Assembly: GCA_026391835.1 (NCBI GenBank)
Contig: JAPLDF010000065.1
Coordinates: forward strand, 87,860 to 151,859
Direction: 5' to 3'
Length of the DNA: 64,000 bases
Source of the DNA: Bacteroidota bacterium
GTDB lineage: Bacteria; Bacteroidota; Bacteroidia; Bacteroidales; FEN-979
Positions 1-9,030 of this stretch are shown piece by piece. Within the stretch, counting starts at the first letter, position 1, and the number at the start of each line of letters is the position of its first letter. The notes under the pieces are model-generated. The model did not search any database. It was not told the DNA's origin and was given only the letters and a program-made list of their open reading frames with translations. The translations under genes and the position numbers were made by a program.

Positions 1-77
1 GCAGAATTCATTAAAGATATTATGATCGGGTCCATTTAAAAATTTGTGGGATAACCTCAACCAGTATAATCAGGCAC

Positions 78-1694
78 ATGAAATTAAGGGAAGGGCATAT
101 TTATTTTATTATTTTTCTCGTCCTGATGGGCAGTTATCATGGTTTTGCCCAAATCTCACCGGGGGAACTGGCAAAAGTTCATACCCAGCTTGAGGGAATG
201 ACGAATTGTACCAAATGTCATATCCTGGGGAAAAAAGTTTCCAATCAAAAATGCCTGGACTGCCATACGGAACTGAAAGCCAGGGTCGTGTTAAAAAAAG
301 GATATCATGCATCGTCTGATATTGCGGGGAAGGAGTGTGTTACCTGTCACAGTGATCACCACGGATTGAATTTTCAAATTATACGGTTTGTAAAGGAAAA
401 GTTTAACCACAGTTTAACAGGGTTCAACCTGACCGGTGCGCATGCAAAAAAACTCTGCATCGACTGTCATAAACCTGAATTCATCAAGGATCAGAAAATA
501 AAGAAGAAAAAGTTCACCTACCTGGGGTTAAACACAACCTGTTTAACGTGCCATGCGGATTATCACCAGCAAACGCTTTCTTCCAACTGTACAGATTGTC
601 ACGTTGCCGAAGCATTCAAACCGGCAAAAAACTTCGATCATGGCAAGGCGAAATTCCAACTGGCCGGCAAACACCAGCAGGTCGCCTGCGTGCTGTGCCA
701 CAAGACGGGGGTACAGAATGGGCAGAAATTCCAGGAATTCAAAGGAGTCAGATTCGACAATTGCTCCAGTTGCCACAAAGACGCCCATAACGGCAAATTC
801 GGGACTAACTGCACGCAATGCCATAGTGAACAATCATTCAGCATAATCAAGGGTGCTCAGAATTTTGATCACAACAAGACGGATTTCATACTCGAAGGAA
901 AACATCTTAAGGTTACCTGCAATGCCTGCCACAAAACAAAACTTACCAATGCCTTAAAATTTGGCCGCTGTGTTGACTGCCACGCCGACTATCATAAAAC
1001 CCAATTCGAAAAACAAGGCGTTTCTCCCGACTGTTCACAATGTCATACCGTGAACGGATTCAACGAATTCACCTTTACCATAGAACAGCATAATGCGGGG
1101 GCTTTCAGGTTGAAGGGAGCGCACCTGGCAACACCTTGTTTTGCCTGCCATAAAAAGGAGATCACCCGGGGTGATACGAACTGGCATTTCAGGGAAATCG
1201 GAAAGCGGTGCGTTGATTGTCATACCAATATTCATCAAACCATTATCAGTGACAAGTTTTATCCTGATGCCGGTTGCGAAAACTGCCACAATGAGAGCAA
1301 GTGGAACTCAATAGCTTTTGATCACAAAACAACCAGCTTTGAACTCGCCGGGGCGCATACAAAGAAAACCTGCCGCGATTGTCATTTCAGGAAGGGAAGC
1401 GACGGGACCGTTCGTCAGCAATTCAATGGCCTGCCCACCAGGTGCGCATATTGCCACAACGACATGCACGCAAACCAGTTTGAACAGAATGGCGAAACAG
1501 ATTGCAGCAGGTGTCACGACCTTGTCTTATTCAAACCCGCTGCAAAATTTGATCACAATAAAACGCTGTTTCCACTGGATGGAAGACATAAGGATGTTGC
1601 CTGTATCAAATGTCACAAGGTAAAACAGGAGAAAGATATTGCTTTTGTTCTATACAAAATAAAAGAATTCAAATGCGAAAACTGTCATCATTAA
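78..1694 (+). CDS. Secreted 20-heme c-type cytochrome
   Basis: The 538-residue product has an N-terminal signal peptide (hydrophobic residues 9-20, likely cut after FAQ at about 25) and 20 CXXCH heme-attachment motifs spread over the whole chain. It contains almost nothing else that is recognisable. Between the motifs there are recurring phrases such as FDHxKTxFxLxGxH followed by a CXXCH, so the protein is built from tandem modules of roughly 60-70 residues with extra His residues available as distal heme ligands. Such proteins act as heme wires in the periplasm or at the outer surface. The next cytochrome starts inside its 3' end (22-nt overlap), which implies co-transcription and coupled translation. 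The final residues are a heme motif (CENCHH), so it appears complete. The electron donor and acceptor cannot be read from sequence. Confidence 0.93.
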   Translation: MKLREGHIYFIIFLVLMGSYHGFAQISPGELAKVHTQLEGMTNCTKCHILGKKVSNQKCLDCHTELKARVVLKKGYHASSDIAGKECVTCHSDHHGLNFQIIRFVKEKFNHSLTGFNLTGAHAKKLCIDCHKPEFIKDQKIKKKKFTYLGLNTTCLTCHADYHQQTLSSNCTDCHVAEAFKPAKNFDHGKAKFQLAGKHQQVACVLCHKTGVQNGQKFQEFKGVRFDNCSSCHKDAHNGKFGTNCTQCHSEQSFSIIKGAQNFDHNKTDFILEGKHLKVTCNACHKTKLTNALKFGRCVDCHADYHKTQFEKQGVSPDCSQCHTVNGFNEFTFTIEQHNAGAFRLKGAHLATPCFACHKKEITRGDTNWHFREIGKRCVDCHTNIHQTIISDKFYPDAGCENCHNESKWNSIAFDHKTTSFELAGAHTKKTCRDCHFRKGSDGTVRQQFNGLPTRCAYCHNDMHANQFEQNGETDCSRCHDLVLFKPAAKFDHNKTLFPLDGRHKDVACIKCHKVKQEKDIAFVLYKIKEFKCENCHH

Positions 1695-3832
1695 TTCTGC
1701 TGTTGGCACTCTCTGTCAGCCTGTTTTCACAATCATCACCGCATGGTGATGGTTTTGCCGTCAACTGCATGGATTGCCACAATACCGCCGGGTGGACCAT
1801 CGACATGAAAACCCTGGTGTTCGACCATAGTACGACGAAGTTTCCGCTTACCGGGCAGCACCAGGCGGTGAACTGCAAATTATGCCACACATCCCTGGAT
1901 TTTACAAAAGCGGGCACAGAGTGTGTTTCTTGTCACACCGACATGCATAATCAGACTCTGGGTCCCGATTGCGGAAGATGCCATACACCTGTTTCGTGGG
2001 TAGTGAACAACATCACGGAGCTGCACCAGAAAAGCCGGTTCCCGCTGGTTGGAAAACATCTTGCCACCGATTGTTTTGCCTGCCACAAGAATGCGTCCGC
2101 TTCCTTGCTCAATTTTGCCCCGCTTGGCGTGGAATGCATTGATTGTCATAAAGCTCCGGTTCCGCCACAAACGGACCATTCGAAATTTTCCACCAACTGC
2201 ACCGAATGTCATTCCATGAACGCTTTTTCATGGACGGGTGCATCTATAAATCATGGTTTTTTCCCGCTCACCGGCGGTCATAAAATCAGCAATTGTCAGG
2301 AATGTCATAAAAATTCGAATTATTCTGAAGCTTCACCTATATGCTTTACATGCCATGAACCAACATACAACGGCACTTCAAACCCCAATCATAACACCAT
2401 CGGGTTTTCAACAAGTTGTAAAGATTGCCATACCACGAACCCGGGATGGAAACCTGCCGAATACCGTGAGCATGATGCCAAATCATTTCCTATTTACTCG
2501 GGAAAACACAATGGTACCTGGAACAGTTGCGCCGAATGCCATACCAACCCGGCCAGCTACGCACAATTCACCTGCATCGATTGCCACGATCACAACCAGC
2601 CCGATATGAACGGACAGCATGGTGACGTCCAGGGATATGCCTACAACAGCCCGGCCTGTTTCGCCTGTCACCCGACCGGCTCCAAGGAGGGGTCATTCTC
2701 CCATAATTCTTCCCCTTTCCCATTAACCGGGGCACATTCAACAACCGAGTGTATCAAATGCCATGCGAACGGGTATCCCAATACCCCAACCACCTGCGTC
2801 AGCTGCCACATGCAGAATTTCAATCAATCTGTAAACCCAAACCATGCCGCAGACAATATTCCCACTGATTGCGGAACCTGTCATACCACACAACCTGGCT
2901 GGAAACCGGCGACCTTCCCGATCCACGACAACTATTACATTATTGCAGGTGCACATATTCCAATTGCAAATGATTGTGCCAAATGCCACCAGGGTAATTA
3001 TGCCAACACCCCGAAATTATGTTTCGGCTGCCATTCAGAAAAATACAACCAGTCGACAAACCCTAACCATATAACGGCCAACTTCCCCACAACCTGTGAA
3101 ACATGTCATTCACAAACAGCATGGTCCCCTTCGACGTTCAATCATAACATCACCTACCCGCTCACCGGCGCCCATGCAACCATCGCCAACAATTGCTTTG
3201 CATGCCACCAGGGAAGCTACGTCAATACCCCCAATACATGTGCAGGATGCCATACCCCGAATTACAATGCTTCGACAAACCCAAATCACGCAGCCATCAA
3301 CATTCCGACAACCTGCATTACCTGCCACACCACGAATCCAAACTGGACACCCGCCACTTTCCCGATCCACAGCAATTATTATGTACTGGCTGGCGCGCAT
3401 GTCACGGTGAGCTGCATCGATTGCCACAACGGAAACTATAATGCAACACCCAATACCTGTGTCGGATGCCACCAGACAAATTATAACCTGACAAACAATC
3501 CACCGCATGCGGCATCACAGTTTCCGACCACCTGTGCCGATTGTCATACACAAACTGCATGGTCTCCCGCAAACTGGAATCACGACGGCCTCTATTTCCC
3601 GATTTATTCCGGAAAGCATAAAAACAACTGGAGTACATGTTCCGACTGCCATACAAACCCGGCCAACTATGCCGTTTTCACCTGCACAACATCTTGTCAT
3701 CCTCAGTCATCGATGAACAACAAACACCAGGGTATCAGCGGGTACTCCTACAACAGTGTCGCCTGTTTAAGTTGCCATCCGCAGGGAAATACGCCTAAAT
3801 TGATGAAAAGTACAATCGACAGCAAAGAGTAA
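1673..3832 (+). CDS. Secreted 27- to 28-heme c-type cytochrome with internal repeats
   Basis: I chose the ATG at 1673 because it begins a clean signal peptide (MRKLSSLILLLALSVSLFSQ). The open frame runs further upstream without one. The 719-residue protein carries 27 standard CXXCH motifs plus one expanded CX3CH site (CTTSCH) near the C-terminus, so it may bind 28 hemes. The middle and C-terminal parts consist of a Thr/Asn/Pro-rich repeated module of the type PTTCxTCHT..W.PATFPIHxNYY..AGAH..CxxCHxGNY. This low-complexity, Asn/Thr-rich style suits an extracellular or surface-exposed cytochrome. It overlaps the preceding cytochrome gene and is followed after 10 nt by an outer-membrane barrel gene, so the three form one transcription unit. 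The terminal sequence shows no obvious lipobox or T9SS sorting domain. Confidence 0.92.
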   Translation: MRKLSSLILLLALSVSLFSQSSPHGDGFAVNCMDCHNTAGWTIDMKTLVFDHSTTKFPLTGQHQAVNCKLCHTSLDFTKAGTECVSCHTDMHNQTLGPDCGRCHTPVSWVVNNITELHQKSRFPLVGKHLATDCFACHKNASASLLNFAPLGVECIDCHKAPVPPQTDHSKFSTNCTECHSMNAFSWTGASINHGFFPLTGGHKISNCQECHKNSNYSEASPICFTCHEPTYNGTSNPNHNTIGFSTSCKDCHTTNPGWKPAEYREHDAKSFPIYSGKHNGTWNSCAECHTNPASYAQFTCIDCHDHNQPDMNGQHGDVQGYAYNSPACFACHPTGSKEGSFSHNSSPFPLTGAHSTTECIKCHANGYPNTPTTCVSCHMQNFNQSVNPNHAADNIPTDCGTCHTTQPGWKPATFPIHDNYYIIAGAHIPIANDCAKCHQGNYANTPKLCFGCHSEKYNQSTNPNHITANFPTTCETCHSQTAWSPSTFNHNITYPLTGAHATIANNCFACHQGSYVNTPNTCAGCHTPNYNASTNPNHAAINIPTTCITCHTTNPNWTPATFPIHSNYYVLAGAHVTVSCIDCHNGNYNATPNTCVGCHQTNYNLTNNPPHAASQFPTTCADCHTQTAWSPANWNHDGLYFPIYSGKHKNNWSTCSDCHTNPANYAVFTCTTSCHPQSSMNNKHQGISGYSYNSVACLSCHPQGNTPKLMKSTIDSKE

Positions 3833-3842
3833 AGCCAGAGCC

Positions 3843-5477
3843 ATGAAAAATTTCCCCCCTGTCATACTGTTAATGCTTATTGTTCCAATCCTTAAAGGAC
3901 AAACAACCTATGAGAATAAGGAAGGAAAAGTATCCTATGTAACCACACAGAATGTATATGTTAAATTTCAGTCAACAGAAAACATTTCAGCCGGGGACAC
4001 ACTTTTCTCCATCCAGAATGGCGTTCGGGTTCCGGTGGTCGTAGTCAGGGAAATCTCCTCCATTTCATGTGTTTGCGTTCCAATATCCGCTGAAAAGCTG
4101 GCTGTGGGTGATTTGATTTATTCCACGCAAAAAGCCCTACAGACAGCCTCCACCTGGAACAAAAATGCCGCGGCAGACGTTCCTGTTGTTGCCGCAAGCC
4201 AGGATTCAACTGTAACGAAAGCCGGGCAGCAAAAAAAACGGACCCAGATCGTGACCGGAAACCTGTCGGTCGCTTCCTATCTGAATTTTTCAAATGCCAC
4301 AGCCAATTCCCAGAGGATGAAGTATACCTTTTCCCTGGGGATTCAAAACATTGGAAATTCGAAACTATCGGCAGAAATCTACATTGCATTTGCGCACAAG
4401 CTGGGTGATACCGCTATTCGAACCGACATATTCAACGGGTTGAAAATATACAGCTTCGCGCTGGATTATGCGTTTAACAGGCACCACACGATCTGGCTGG
4501 GCAGAAAAATCAACCCGAGAATTTCCAATGTTGGGGCAATAGACGGGCTCCAGTATGAAGCGAAGGCCGGTGCTTTTACAATTGGTGTTATTGCCGGGAC
4601 GAGGCCTGACTACCGGAATTACAGCTTTAACGCAGCTCTTGTGCAGGTGGGTGCATATCTTGGCCATGACCTTGCGGGAAAAAACGGTACCATGCAAACG
4701 ACCGTTGCCTTTCTAGATCAAACAAACAACGGTAGCACCGATCGCAGATTTGCCTATTTGCAGCACACCAACTCACTGATACGCAATTTGTTTTTCTTCG
4801 GATCGGTTGAAGTTGACATGTATAAACAAACGATGAATCCGCTGGATACTGCTGTAAGCAAGGAGGCAACCTATAAAAAAGACAATTCCCCTACCCTTTC
4901 CAACCTCTATTTATCCCTGAGATACAGGCCTTTCAGGAAGTTGTCCCTGTCTGTTTCATACAGTACCCGGCAGAATGTCATCTACTATGAAACCTATAAG
5001 GATATTGTCAGTACGCTGCTCGCAGCTGCAAGTGTGCAGGGGTTGACGTTCCAGGTCAATTACCAGCCTGTCAGGCTGATATCCCTTGGCGCCAACGCTG
5101 GGTACAGGAACAGTAAAAACGATCCCCGGCCAACAAAAAACATTTACGGTTACCTGACATTCAACAATATTCCAGGTATAAACGTGGCAGCCACCCTTTC
5201 GGCTACCATCCTGGAAACAAGTTATATGTCGGGACAGATCTACAGTCTTGGACTTACCCGCGATCTTGTTCCGGGAAAACTATCTGCGGGATTGGACTAT
5301 CGCTATGTGAGCTATAAGTTTTACAGCGGGGAGACAAAACTGGTCCAAAATATGGGGGAAGTGAATTTTACATGGCGCATTTTAAAGAAACTTTCATGCG
5401 GCCTTTATTATGAAGGAACCTTTGATAAGACATCCACGTTTAACCGTATTTACATCAATATAACTCAAAGGTTTTAG
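3843..5477 (+). CDS. Outer-membrane beta-barrel protein, probable porin partner of the cytochromes
   Basis: The 544-residue product starts with a signal peptide (to about residue 19, ending LKGQ). A small beta domain of about 70 residues follows (GKVSYVTTQNVYVKF, then SAGDTLF), then a basic linker (QQKKRTQ). The remaining ~400 residues consist of alternating hydrophobic and polar strands rich in Tyr and Gly, and the chain ends in the aromatic residue of ITQRF. An aromatic C-terminus and amphipathic strands are typical of outer-membrane barrels. It begins 10 nt after a multiheme cytochrome gene, so by analogy with porin-cytochrome systems it may sheath a heme wire through the outer membrane. 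No sequence motif proves this. A plain surface barrel of another role remains possible. Confidence 0.72.
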   Translation: MKNFPPVILLMLIVPILKGQTTYENKEGKVSYVTTQNVYVKFQSTENISAGDTLFSIQNGVRVPVVVVREISSISCVCVPISAEKLAVGDLIYSTQKALQTASTWNKNAAADVPVVAASQDSTVTKAGQQKKRTQIVTGNLSVASYLNFSNATANSQRMKYTFSLGIQNIGNSKLSAEIYIAFAHKLGDTAIRTDIFNGLKIYSFALDYAFNRHHTIWLGRKINPRISNVGAIDGLQYEAKAGAFTIGVIAGTRPDYRNYSFNAALVQVGAYLGHDLAGKNGTMQTTVAFLDQTNNGSTDRRFAYLQHTNSLIRNLFFFGSVEVDMYKQTMNPLDTAVSKEATYKKDNSPTLSNLYLSLRYRPFRKLSLSVSYSTRQNVIYYETYKDIVSTLLAAASVQGLTFQVNYQPVRLISLGANAGYRNSKNDPRPTKNIYGYLTFNNIPGINVAATLSATILETSYMSGQIYSLGLTRDLVPGKLSAGLDYRYVSYKFYSGETKLVQNMGEVNFTWRILKKLSCGLYYEGTFDKTSTFNRIYINITQRF

Positions 5478-5570
5478 CCGGTCTTCTCCCTAAAGTACTC
5501 TGTCTTACAACCTATTATCCTCCCGGGAACCAGATATCATTATGAAGGGAACCATGTGAAATGATTATTA

Positions 5571-5578
5571 TATCTTTG
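5571..5578 (+). promoter_or_regulatory. Bacteroidota-type -7 box upstream of the NrfJ-like gene
   Basis: TATCTTTG matches the TAnnTTTG -7 consensus used by the Bacteroidota primary sigma factor. It lies 36 nt before the ATG at 5615 and inside the longer open frame that begins at 5561. This supports the downstream start and suggests that the gene can be transcribed separately from the cytochrome operon. I see no convincing -33 element. Confidence 0.5.
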
Positions 5579-5614
5579 TGCCCTGAAAATCTAAAATTTT
5601 TAACACCTGTTTTT

Positions 5615-6340
5615 ATGAATAGAAACAAGATAATAGTAACCGCCGTCTTATTGGTCCTGGGTGTTTTTTTTATCGTGACAACCTGCTACAGAAGCGGGGG
5701 AAAAAGCAATGCAAGGGTTCTGCCCCCGGGTACACATGGAGTTGTTGTCAAAGAGGTCATACAAACATCCAATTACACCTATCTGCAGGTGCAGGAAAAT
5801 GAGAACAAGTTCTGGATGGCAATTGTGAAACATGATTCAAAGCCCGGCGATTCGGTATATTACAGCCAGGCCTTCGAAATGAAAGCGTTTGTAAGCAAAG
5901 AGTTAAACCGCACCTTTCCTTCCATATTTTTTGTCCAGGATCCCAAGGGCAGCCTTGAAGTTGCAAATACTGAACAGCAGCCAAAAACTCCCCAAAAAGT
6001 TGAAATAAAACGCTGGACTGATGTATCAATCACACCCCCCAAGGGTGCCATTACCATCGCCGATCTTTATAAAAACCCGGGCGGGTATGCCGGGAAAACA
6101 GTTACCATCAGGGGCATTGTTGTCAGGTACAACGATCAGATCATGAATAAAAACTGGGTTCATTTGCAGGATGGAACTGACTTTTCCGAAAAATTCGACC
6201 TGACCGTAACCACCACCGACAAACTCGTTCTCGGCACAACGGCAACATTCACAGGGATCATATCCCTGAACAAGGATTTTGGCTCAGGCTACTCCTATGA
6301 TGTAATCATGGAAGAGGCCAAAGCTACGGATATTAAATAG
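5615..6340 (+). CDS. NrfJ-like membrane-anchored protein with two OB-fold domains
   Basis: The 241-residue protein opens with a hydrophobic segment ending in VTTC, which may be a signal anchor or an atypical lipobox. Residues ~30-105 resemble the NrfJ-type OB fold found next to multiheme cytochromes (HGVVVKEV, NYTYLQV, then LNRTFPSIFFV). Residues ~150-240 form a second OB fold of the BOF/tRNA-type class (YAGKTVTIRGIVV, NWVHLQDGT, TGIISLNKDFG). In Desulfuromonadales-type genomes such proteins sit in cytochrome gene clusters and are thought to help heme-protein maturation or metal handling in the periplasm. Here it lies 137 nt after the barrel gene with its own likely promoter. The start at 5615 was preferred over 5561 because of that promoter and the hydrophobic N-terminus. 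The end overlaps the convergent DUF4342 gene by 8 nt. Confidence 0.72.
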   Translation: MNRNKIIVTAVLLVLGVFFIVTTCYRSGGKSNARVLPPGTHGVVVKEVIQTSNYTYLQVQENENKFWMAIVKHDSKPGDSVYYSQAFEMKAFVSKELNRTFPSIFFVQDPKGSLEVANTEQQPKTPQKVEIKRWTDVSITPPKGAITIADLYKNPGGYAGKTVTIRGIVVRYNDQIMNKNWVHLQDGTDFSEKFDLTVTTTDKLVLGTTATFTGIISLNKDFGSGYSYDVIMEEAKATDIK

Positions 6341-6608
6341 CATCCTTTTTTTCCGGGGCAGGGGGCTCCTCGTCCCTGACAACTTCAACTTTCAGATTCG
6401 CCACCATCGCTGCAACTGCGCCGACTGCTGCCAGCATTGGTGCAAAAATGGCGCCTATCAGTCCGAACGTGACCGGGATCTCAAGGTAGACCTTGCCATC
6501 TTCATCTTTGATGATGAGCCTGCGCACATTTCCTTCGTGGATGAGTTGTTTGACCTTTTCGACCAACTCTTCACCCTTAACCCTGAATTCTTCTTTGATA
6601 TTTTCCAT
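6333..6608 (-). CDS. DUF4342 domain protein
   Basis: This 91-residue protein matches the DUF4342 pattern throughout. It has an N-terminal helix (GEELVEKVKQLIHEGN), the core RRLIIKDEDGKVYLEIPV, then a hydrophobic Gly/Ala stretch long enough to cross or dip into a membrane (residues ~48-70), and a charged Pro/Glu tail. The family is common in anaerobes and has no assigned function. The gene starts 5 nt after the aldehyde dehydrogenase stop codon, so the two are surely co-transcribed. It ends within the convergent OB-fold gene, where an 8-nt antisense overlap leaves no room for a terminator. Confidence 0.85.
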   Translation of the reverse strand: MENIKEEFRVKGEELVEKVKQLIHEGNVRRLIIKDEDGKVYLEIPVTFGLIGAIFAPMLAAVGAVAAMVANLKVEVVRDEEPPAPEKKDAI

Positions 6609-6613
6609 AATCG

Positions 6614-7990
6614 TTATTTTATGATCATTTTAAGAAGCCTGATCTTGTTTTTATAAGGGGCATATCTGATTGGAATATCAATAAAATTAGCCTTTTTCAT
6701 GATAGAACGGGCATGTGAGAACACCTCAAAACTGTATTTCCCGTGGTAATGTCCAATTCCGCTGTTGCCGACACCGCCGAAAGGCAAACGATCATTGGCA
6801 ATATGCATCAATACATCGTTGATACATCCACCTCCAGATGAGGTCGTTTTGAGGATCTCTTCCTGTTTTGCCCGGCTGTCGGAAAAATAGTACAGGGCGA
6901 GTGGCCTGGGATGCGCATTCACATAATTTACCACCTCCGAAATATCCCCGAATTCCATCACCGGCAGGATGGGGCCGAAGATCTCTTCCTGCATCACCGG
7001 GTCGTCATGTTTCACGCCATCAATGATTGTCGGTGCGATGTAGCGCAATTCAATGTCAACTTCGCCACCCGTGACCAGGTGTGCCCCCTGCAGCAATCCG
7101 GCAAGGCGTTCGGTTTTGGGAATGGTGGCAATATGCACATAATCAGGACTTGTTTTGGGATCTTCGCCAAAGTATTCCCGTATTTTCAATTTCATCAGCT
7201 CCATCAACTCGATTTTCACCGATTGATGCACATAAAGATAGTCGGGTGCAATGCAGGTTTGCCCGGCATTGATATATTTCCCCCACACAATCCTGCTGGC
7301 CGCGATTTTCAGGTTGGCATCCTTGTCGACGATGCATGGACTTTTCCCTCCCAGTTCCAGTGAAACAGGTGTAAGGTTTTTTGCCGCCGCTTCCATTACA
7401 ACCTTGCCAACGGCAGGACTTCCGGTGAAGAAAATATAATCCCATGCCTGGGAGAGCAACGCCTGGTTTGCTACTCGTCCTCCGCCAAAAACAGTAATAT
7501 ATTCAGGCGGAAAGAACTCCGCGATCATCCGTCCCATTACTTCTGCCACATGGGGTGTGTATTCCGACGCCTTCAGTGTTGCACAATTCCCGGCGGAAAT
7601 GGCACCAACCAAAGGGTTGATCAACAACTGAAACGGATAATTCCAGGGGGCAATGATCAAAACAAGGCCATAGGGCTCCTTGTAGATCCGGCTGGTCGCC
7701 CAGAAATGCACCGCCTGGTTCGTATAGACCCGTTCGGGCTTCGACCATTTGCGCAAATGGCGGATGTGCTCGCCTATCTCTGTCAGTACCAGCCCTATTT
7801 CGGTTGCATATGTTTCAAATTTTGATTTGTGCAAATCCGTCCAGAGCGCCTCATACAGCCGGTCTTCATAGGCTAAAATTGCCTTTTTTAATGTTTTCAG
7901 CTGGGAAATCCTGAAACCTGTTTCCTTTGTTTTATGCGTATTGAAAAACGCCCGTTGTTTCTCAGTTGCCAATCTCACCTGCTCATTCAT
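6614..7990 (-). CDS. Aldehyde dehydrogenase, class 3-like
   Basis: This 458-residue NAD(P)-dependent dehydrogenase oxidises aldehydes to carboxylic acids. The oxyanion-hole Asn lies in APWNYPF (about N117), the general-base Glu in LELGGKSP (about E212), the NAD-binding FFTGS at about 188, and the catalytic Cys in AGQTCIAPDY (about C246). The length, the missing N-terminal extension of class 1/2 enzymes and the short C-terminal tail all fit the ALDH3 group, which often acts on medium- and long-chain or aromatic aldehydes. It lies between an upstream short-chain dehydrogenase and the downstream DUF4342 gene on the same strand. An alcohol-to-aldehyde-to-acid route is therefore a reasonable inference, but the substrate is unknown. 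Confidence 0.92.
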   Translation of the reverse strand: MNEQVRLATEKQRAFFNTHKTKETGFRISQLKTLKKAILAYEDRLYEALWTDLHKSKFETYATEIGLVLTEIGEHIRHLRKWSKPERVYTNQAVHFWATSRIYKEPYGLVLIIAPWNYPFQLLINPLVGAISAGNCATLKASEYTPHVAEVMGRMIAEFFPPEYITVFGGGRVANQALLSQAWDYIFFTGSPAVGKVVMEAAAKNLTPVSLELGGKSPCIVDKDANLKIAASRIVWGKYINAGQTCIAPDYLYVHQSVKIELMELMKLKIREYFGEDPKTSPDYVHIATIPKTERLAGLLQGAHLVTGGEVDIELRYIAPTIIDGVKHDDPVMQEEIFGPILPVMEFGDISEVVNYVNAHPRPLALYYFSDSRAKQEEILKTTSSGGGCINDVLMHIANDRLPFGGVGNSGIGHYHGKYSFEVFSHARSIMKKANFIDIPIRYAPYKNKIRLLKMIIK

Positions 7991-8009
7991 ACATCACCCC
8001 CTTTTTTTT

Positions 8010-8036
8010 GCATTTTGCTTTTGCATTTTGCATTTT
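8010..8036. repeat. Heptamer repeat GCATTTT between SDR and aldehyde dehydrogenase
   Basis: Four units of GCATTTT stand in tandem, the second shortened to GCTTTT. The array begins at the stop codon of the - strand SDR gene and fills much of the 45-nt gap before the aldehyde dehydrogenase start. It belongs to the same class of period-7 intergenic arrays seen elsewhere in the window. Confidence 0.8.
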
Positions 8037-8866
8037 CAACTATTCTTACCTTTTTCATGCCCCCTGAATCCCTTCATCGAACCATACACACCCAGCCATC
8101 TGCCCACAATTAGGTCGAACCAGCGAACCGGCATAATTCCTTTCGTAAATGGCACAAGTTTTACCATGAAAGGCGACCTTACAAAGAGCCTGTTGCCCTG
8201 GATGGCCCTGACAACTCTGGCCGCAAGTATCTCAGGTTTGAGCAGCGGCATGACAGGGTTAACCTTAACACCTGCGAACATGCCGGTATCAATGTAGGAA
8301 GGATTGACCGTTGTTACATGCACCCCGCTGCGCGATGCCTCAAGTTCGATTCTCATAGACTCGGACCATCCGGATACAGCCCATTTGCTGGCACAATACA
8401 CCGACATCATGGGGTTTGACAGCATCCCGGCCGCAGAAGAGATATTTACAATGTGCCCGGATCCTTTCCTGATCATGCCGGGTAAAAATTCGAGGGTGAC
8501 ATGCATCAGCGCATTTGAATTAACTGCCATGATCTTGTCAACTTCAGCGTGGGTGAAATCCTTGAAATCCTTATTCCCGGTAATTATTCCGGCATTGTTT
8601 ATTAAAATGTCGACTTCTCCCACTTCATTTTTCACTTTCCCGGCAATTTCCACTACCTGTGAAACATCTGCAACATCAACTAGCCATGGGTGAACAATGA
8701 AATGCAAAGCCCTTAATTCACGGGTTGTCTCCTCCAGCTTTTCCTTGTTTATATCCCAGATTATCAATTGTTTCGCACCATCATGCAGACACATACTACC
8801 CATCAGCCTGCCTATCCCGGCAGCTCCGCCGGTAATAAGTACCGTCGAACCTTTTATTTTTGTCAT
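8036..8866 (-). CDS. Short-chain dehydrogenase/reductase (SDR)
   Basis: The 276-residue enzyme has the classical SDR set: the nucleotide-binding TGGAAGIG near the N-terminus, NNAG at about residue 90, the catalytic Ser in NISSAAG and the YCASK motif (YxxxK). After the core there is an extra hydrophobic C-terminal region of about 60 residues (LLKPEILAARVVRAI, then PVRWFDLIVG), like that of membrane-associated retinol or 17-beta-hydroxysteroid dehydrogenase types. The start at 8866 was chosen because MTKIKGSTVLITGG is the usual distance from the start to the glycine motif. A 16-residue upstream extension looks non-coding. It likely forms an operon with the downstream aldehyde dehydrogenase and may supply its aldehyde substrate. 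Confidence 0.88.
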   Translation of the reverse strand: MTKIKGSTVLITGGAAGIGRLMGSMCLHDGAKQLIIWDINKEKLEETTRELRALHFIVHPWLVDVADVSQVVEIAGKVKNEVGEVDILINNAGIITGNKDFKDFTHAEVDKIMAVNSNALMHVTLEFLPGMIRKGSGHIVNISSAAGMLSNPMMSVYCASKWAVSGWSESMRIELEASRSGVHVTTVNPSYIDTGMFAGVKVNPVMPLLKPEILAARVVRAIQGNRLFVRSPFMVKLVPFTKGIMPVRWFDLIVGRWLGVYGSMKGFRGHEKGKNS

Positions 8867-8948
8867 AATTTTACTATTTTTGCAAAGGACATGACCAAAA
8901 TACGATTTTTTCATCAGACAGAGAAATATTGTTGGTGATAAAGAATTA

Positions 8949-8980
8949 TTTGGTTATATCAAAAGAAATACATAATTTTG
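8949..8980 (+). promoter_or_regulatory. Promoter of rpsO (-33 TTTG, -7 TAATTTTG)
   Basis: A TTTG at 8949-8952 and a TAATTTTG at 8973-8980 are separated by 20 bp. This matches the Bacteroidota housekeeping promoter (TTTG, 19-21 bp, TAnnTTTG). Transcription would start near 8986 and give a leader of about 45 nt before the rpsO ATG. This is the best-formed promoter in the window. Confidence 0.72.
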
Positions 8981-9030
8981 CAGCCCGTTTAAAAGGCCTA
9001 TTAAGTTAATCAGAAACAACACTTACAGCA

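Noticed and set aside
1..77. Gene or promoter upstream of the first cytochrome
   Set aside because: There are only 77 bases and no TAnnTTTG box. The true promoter may lie outside the window.
2253..3441. Several 80-130-codon frames inside the second cytochrome
   Set aside because: They arise from the repeated, biased codon pattern of the heme modules in other frames.
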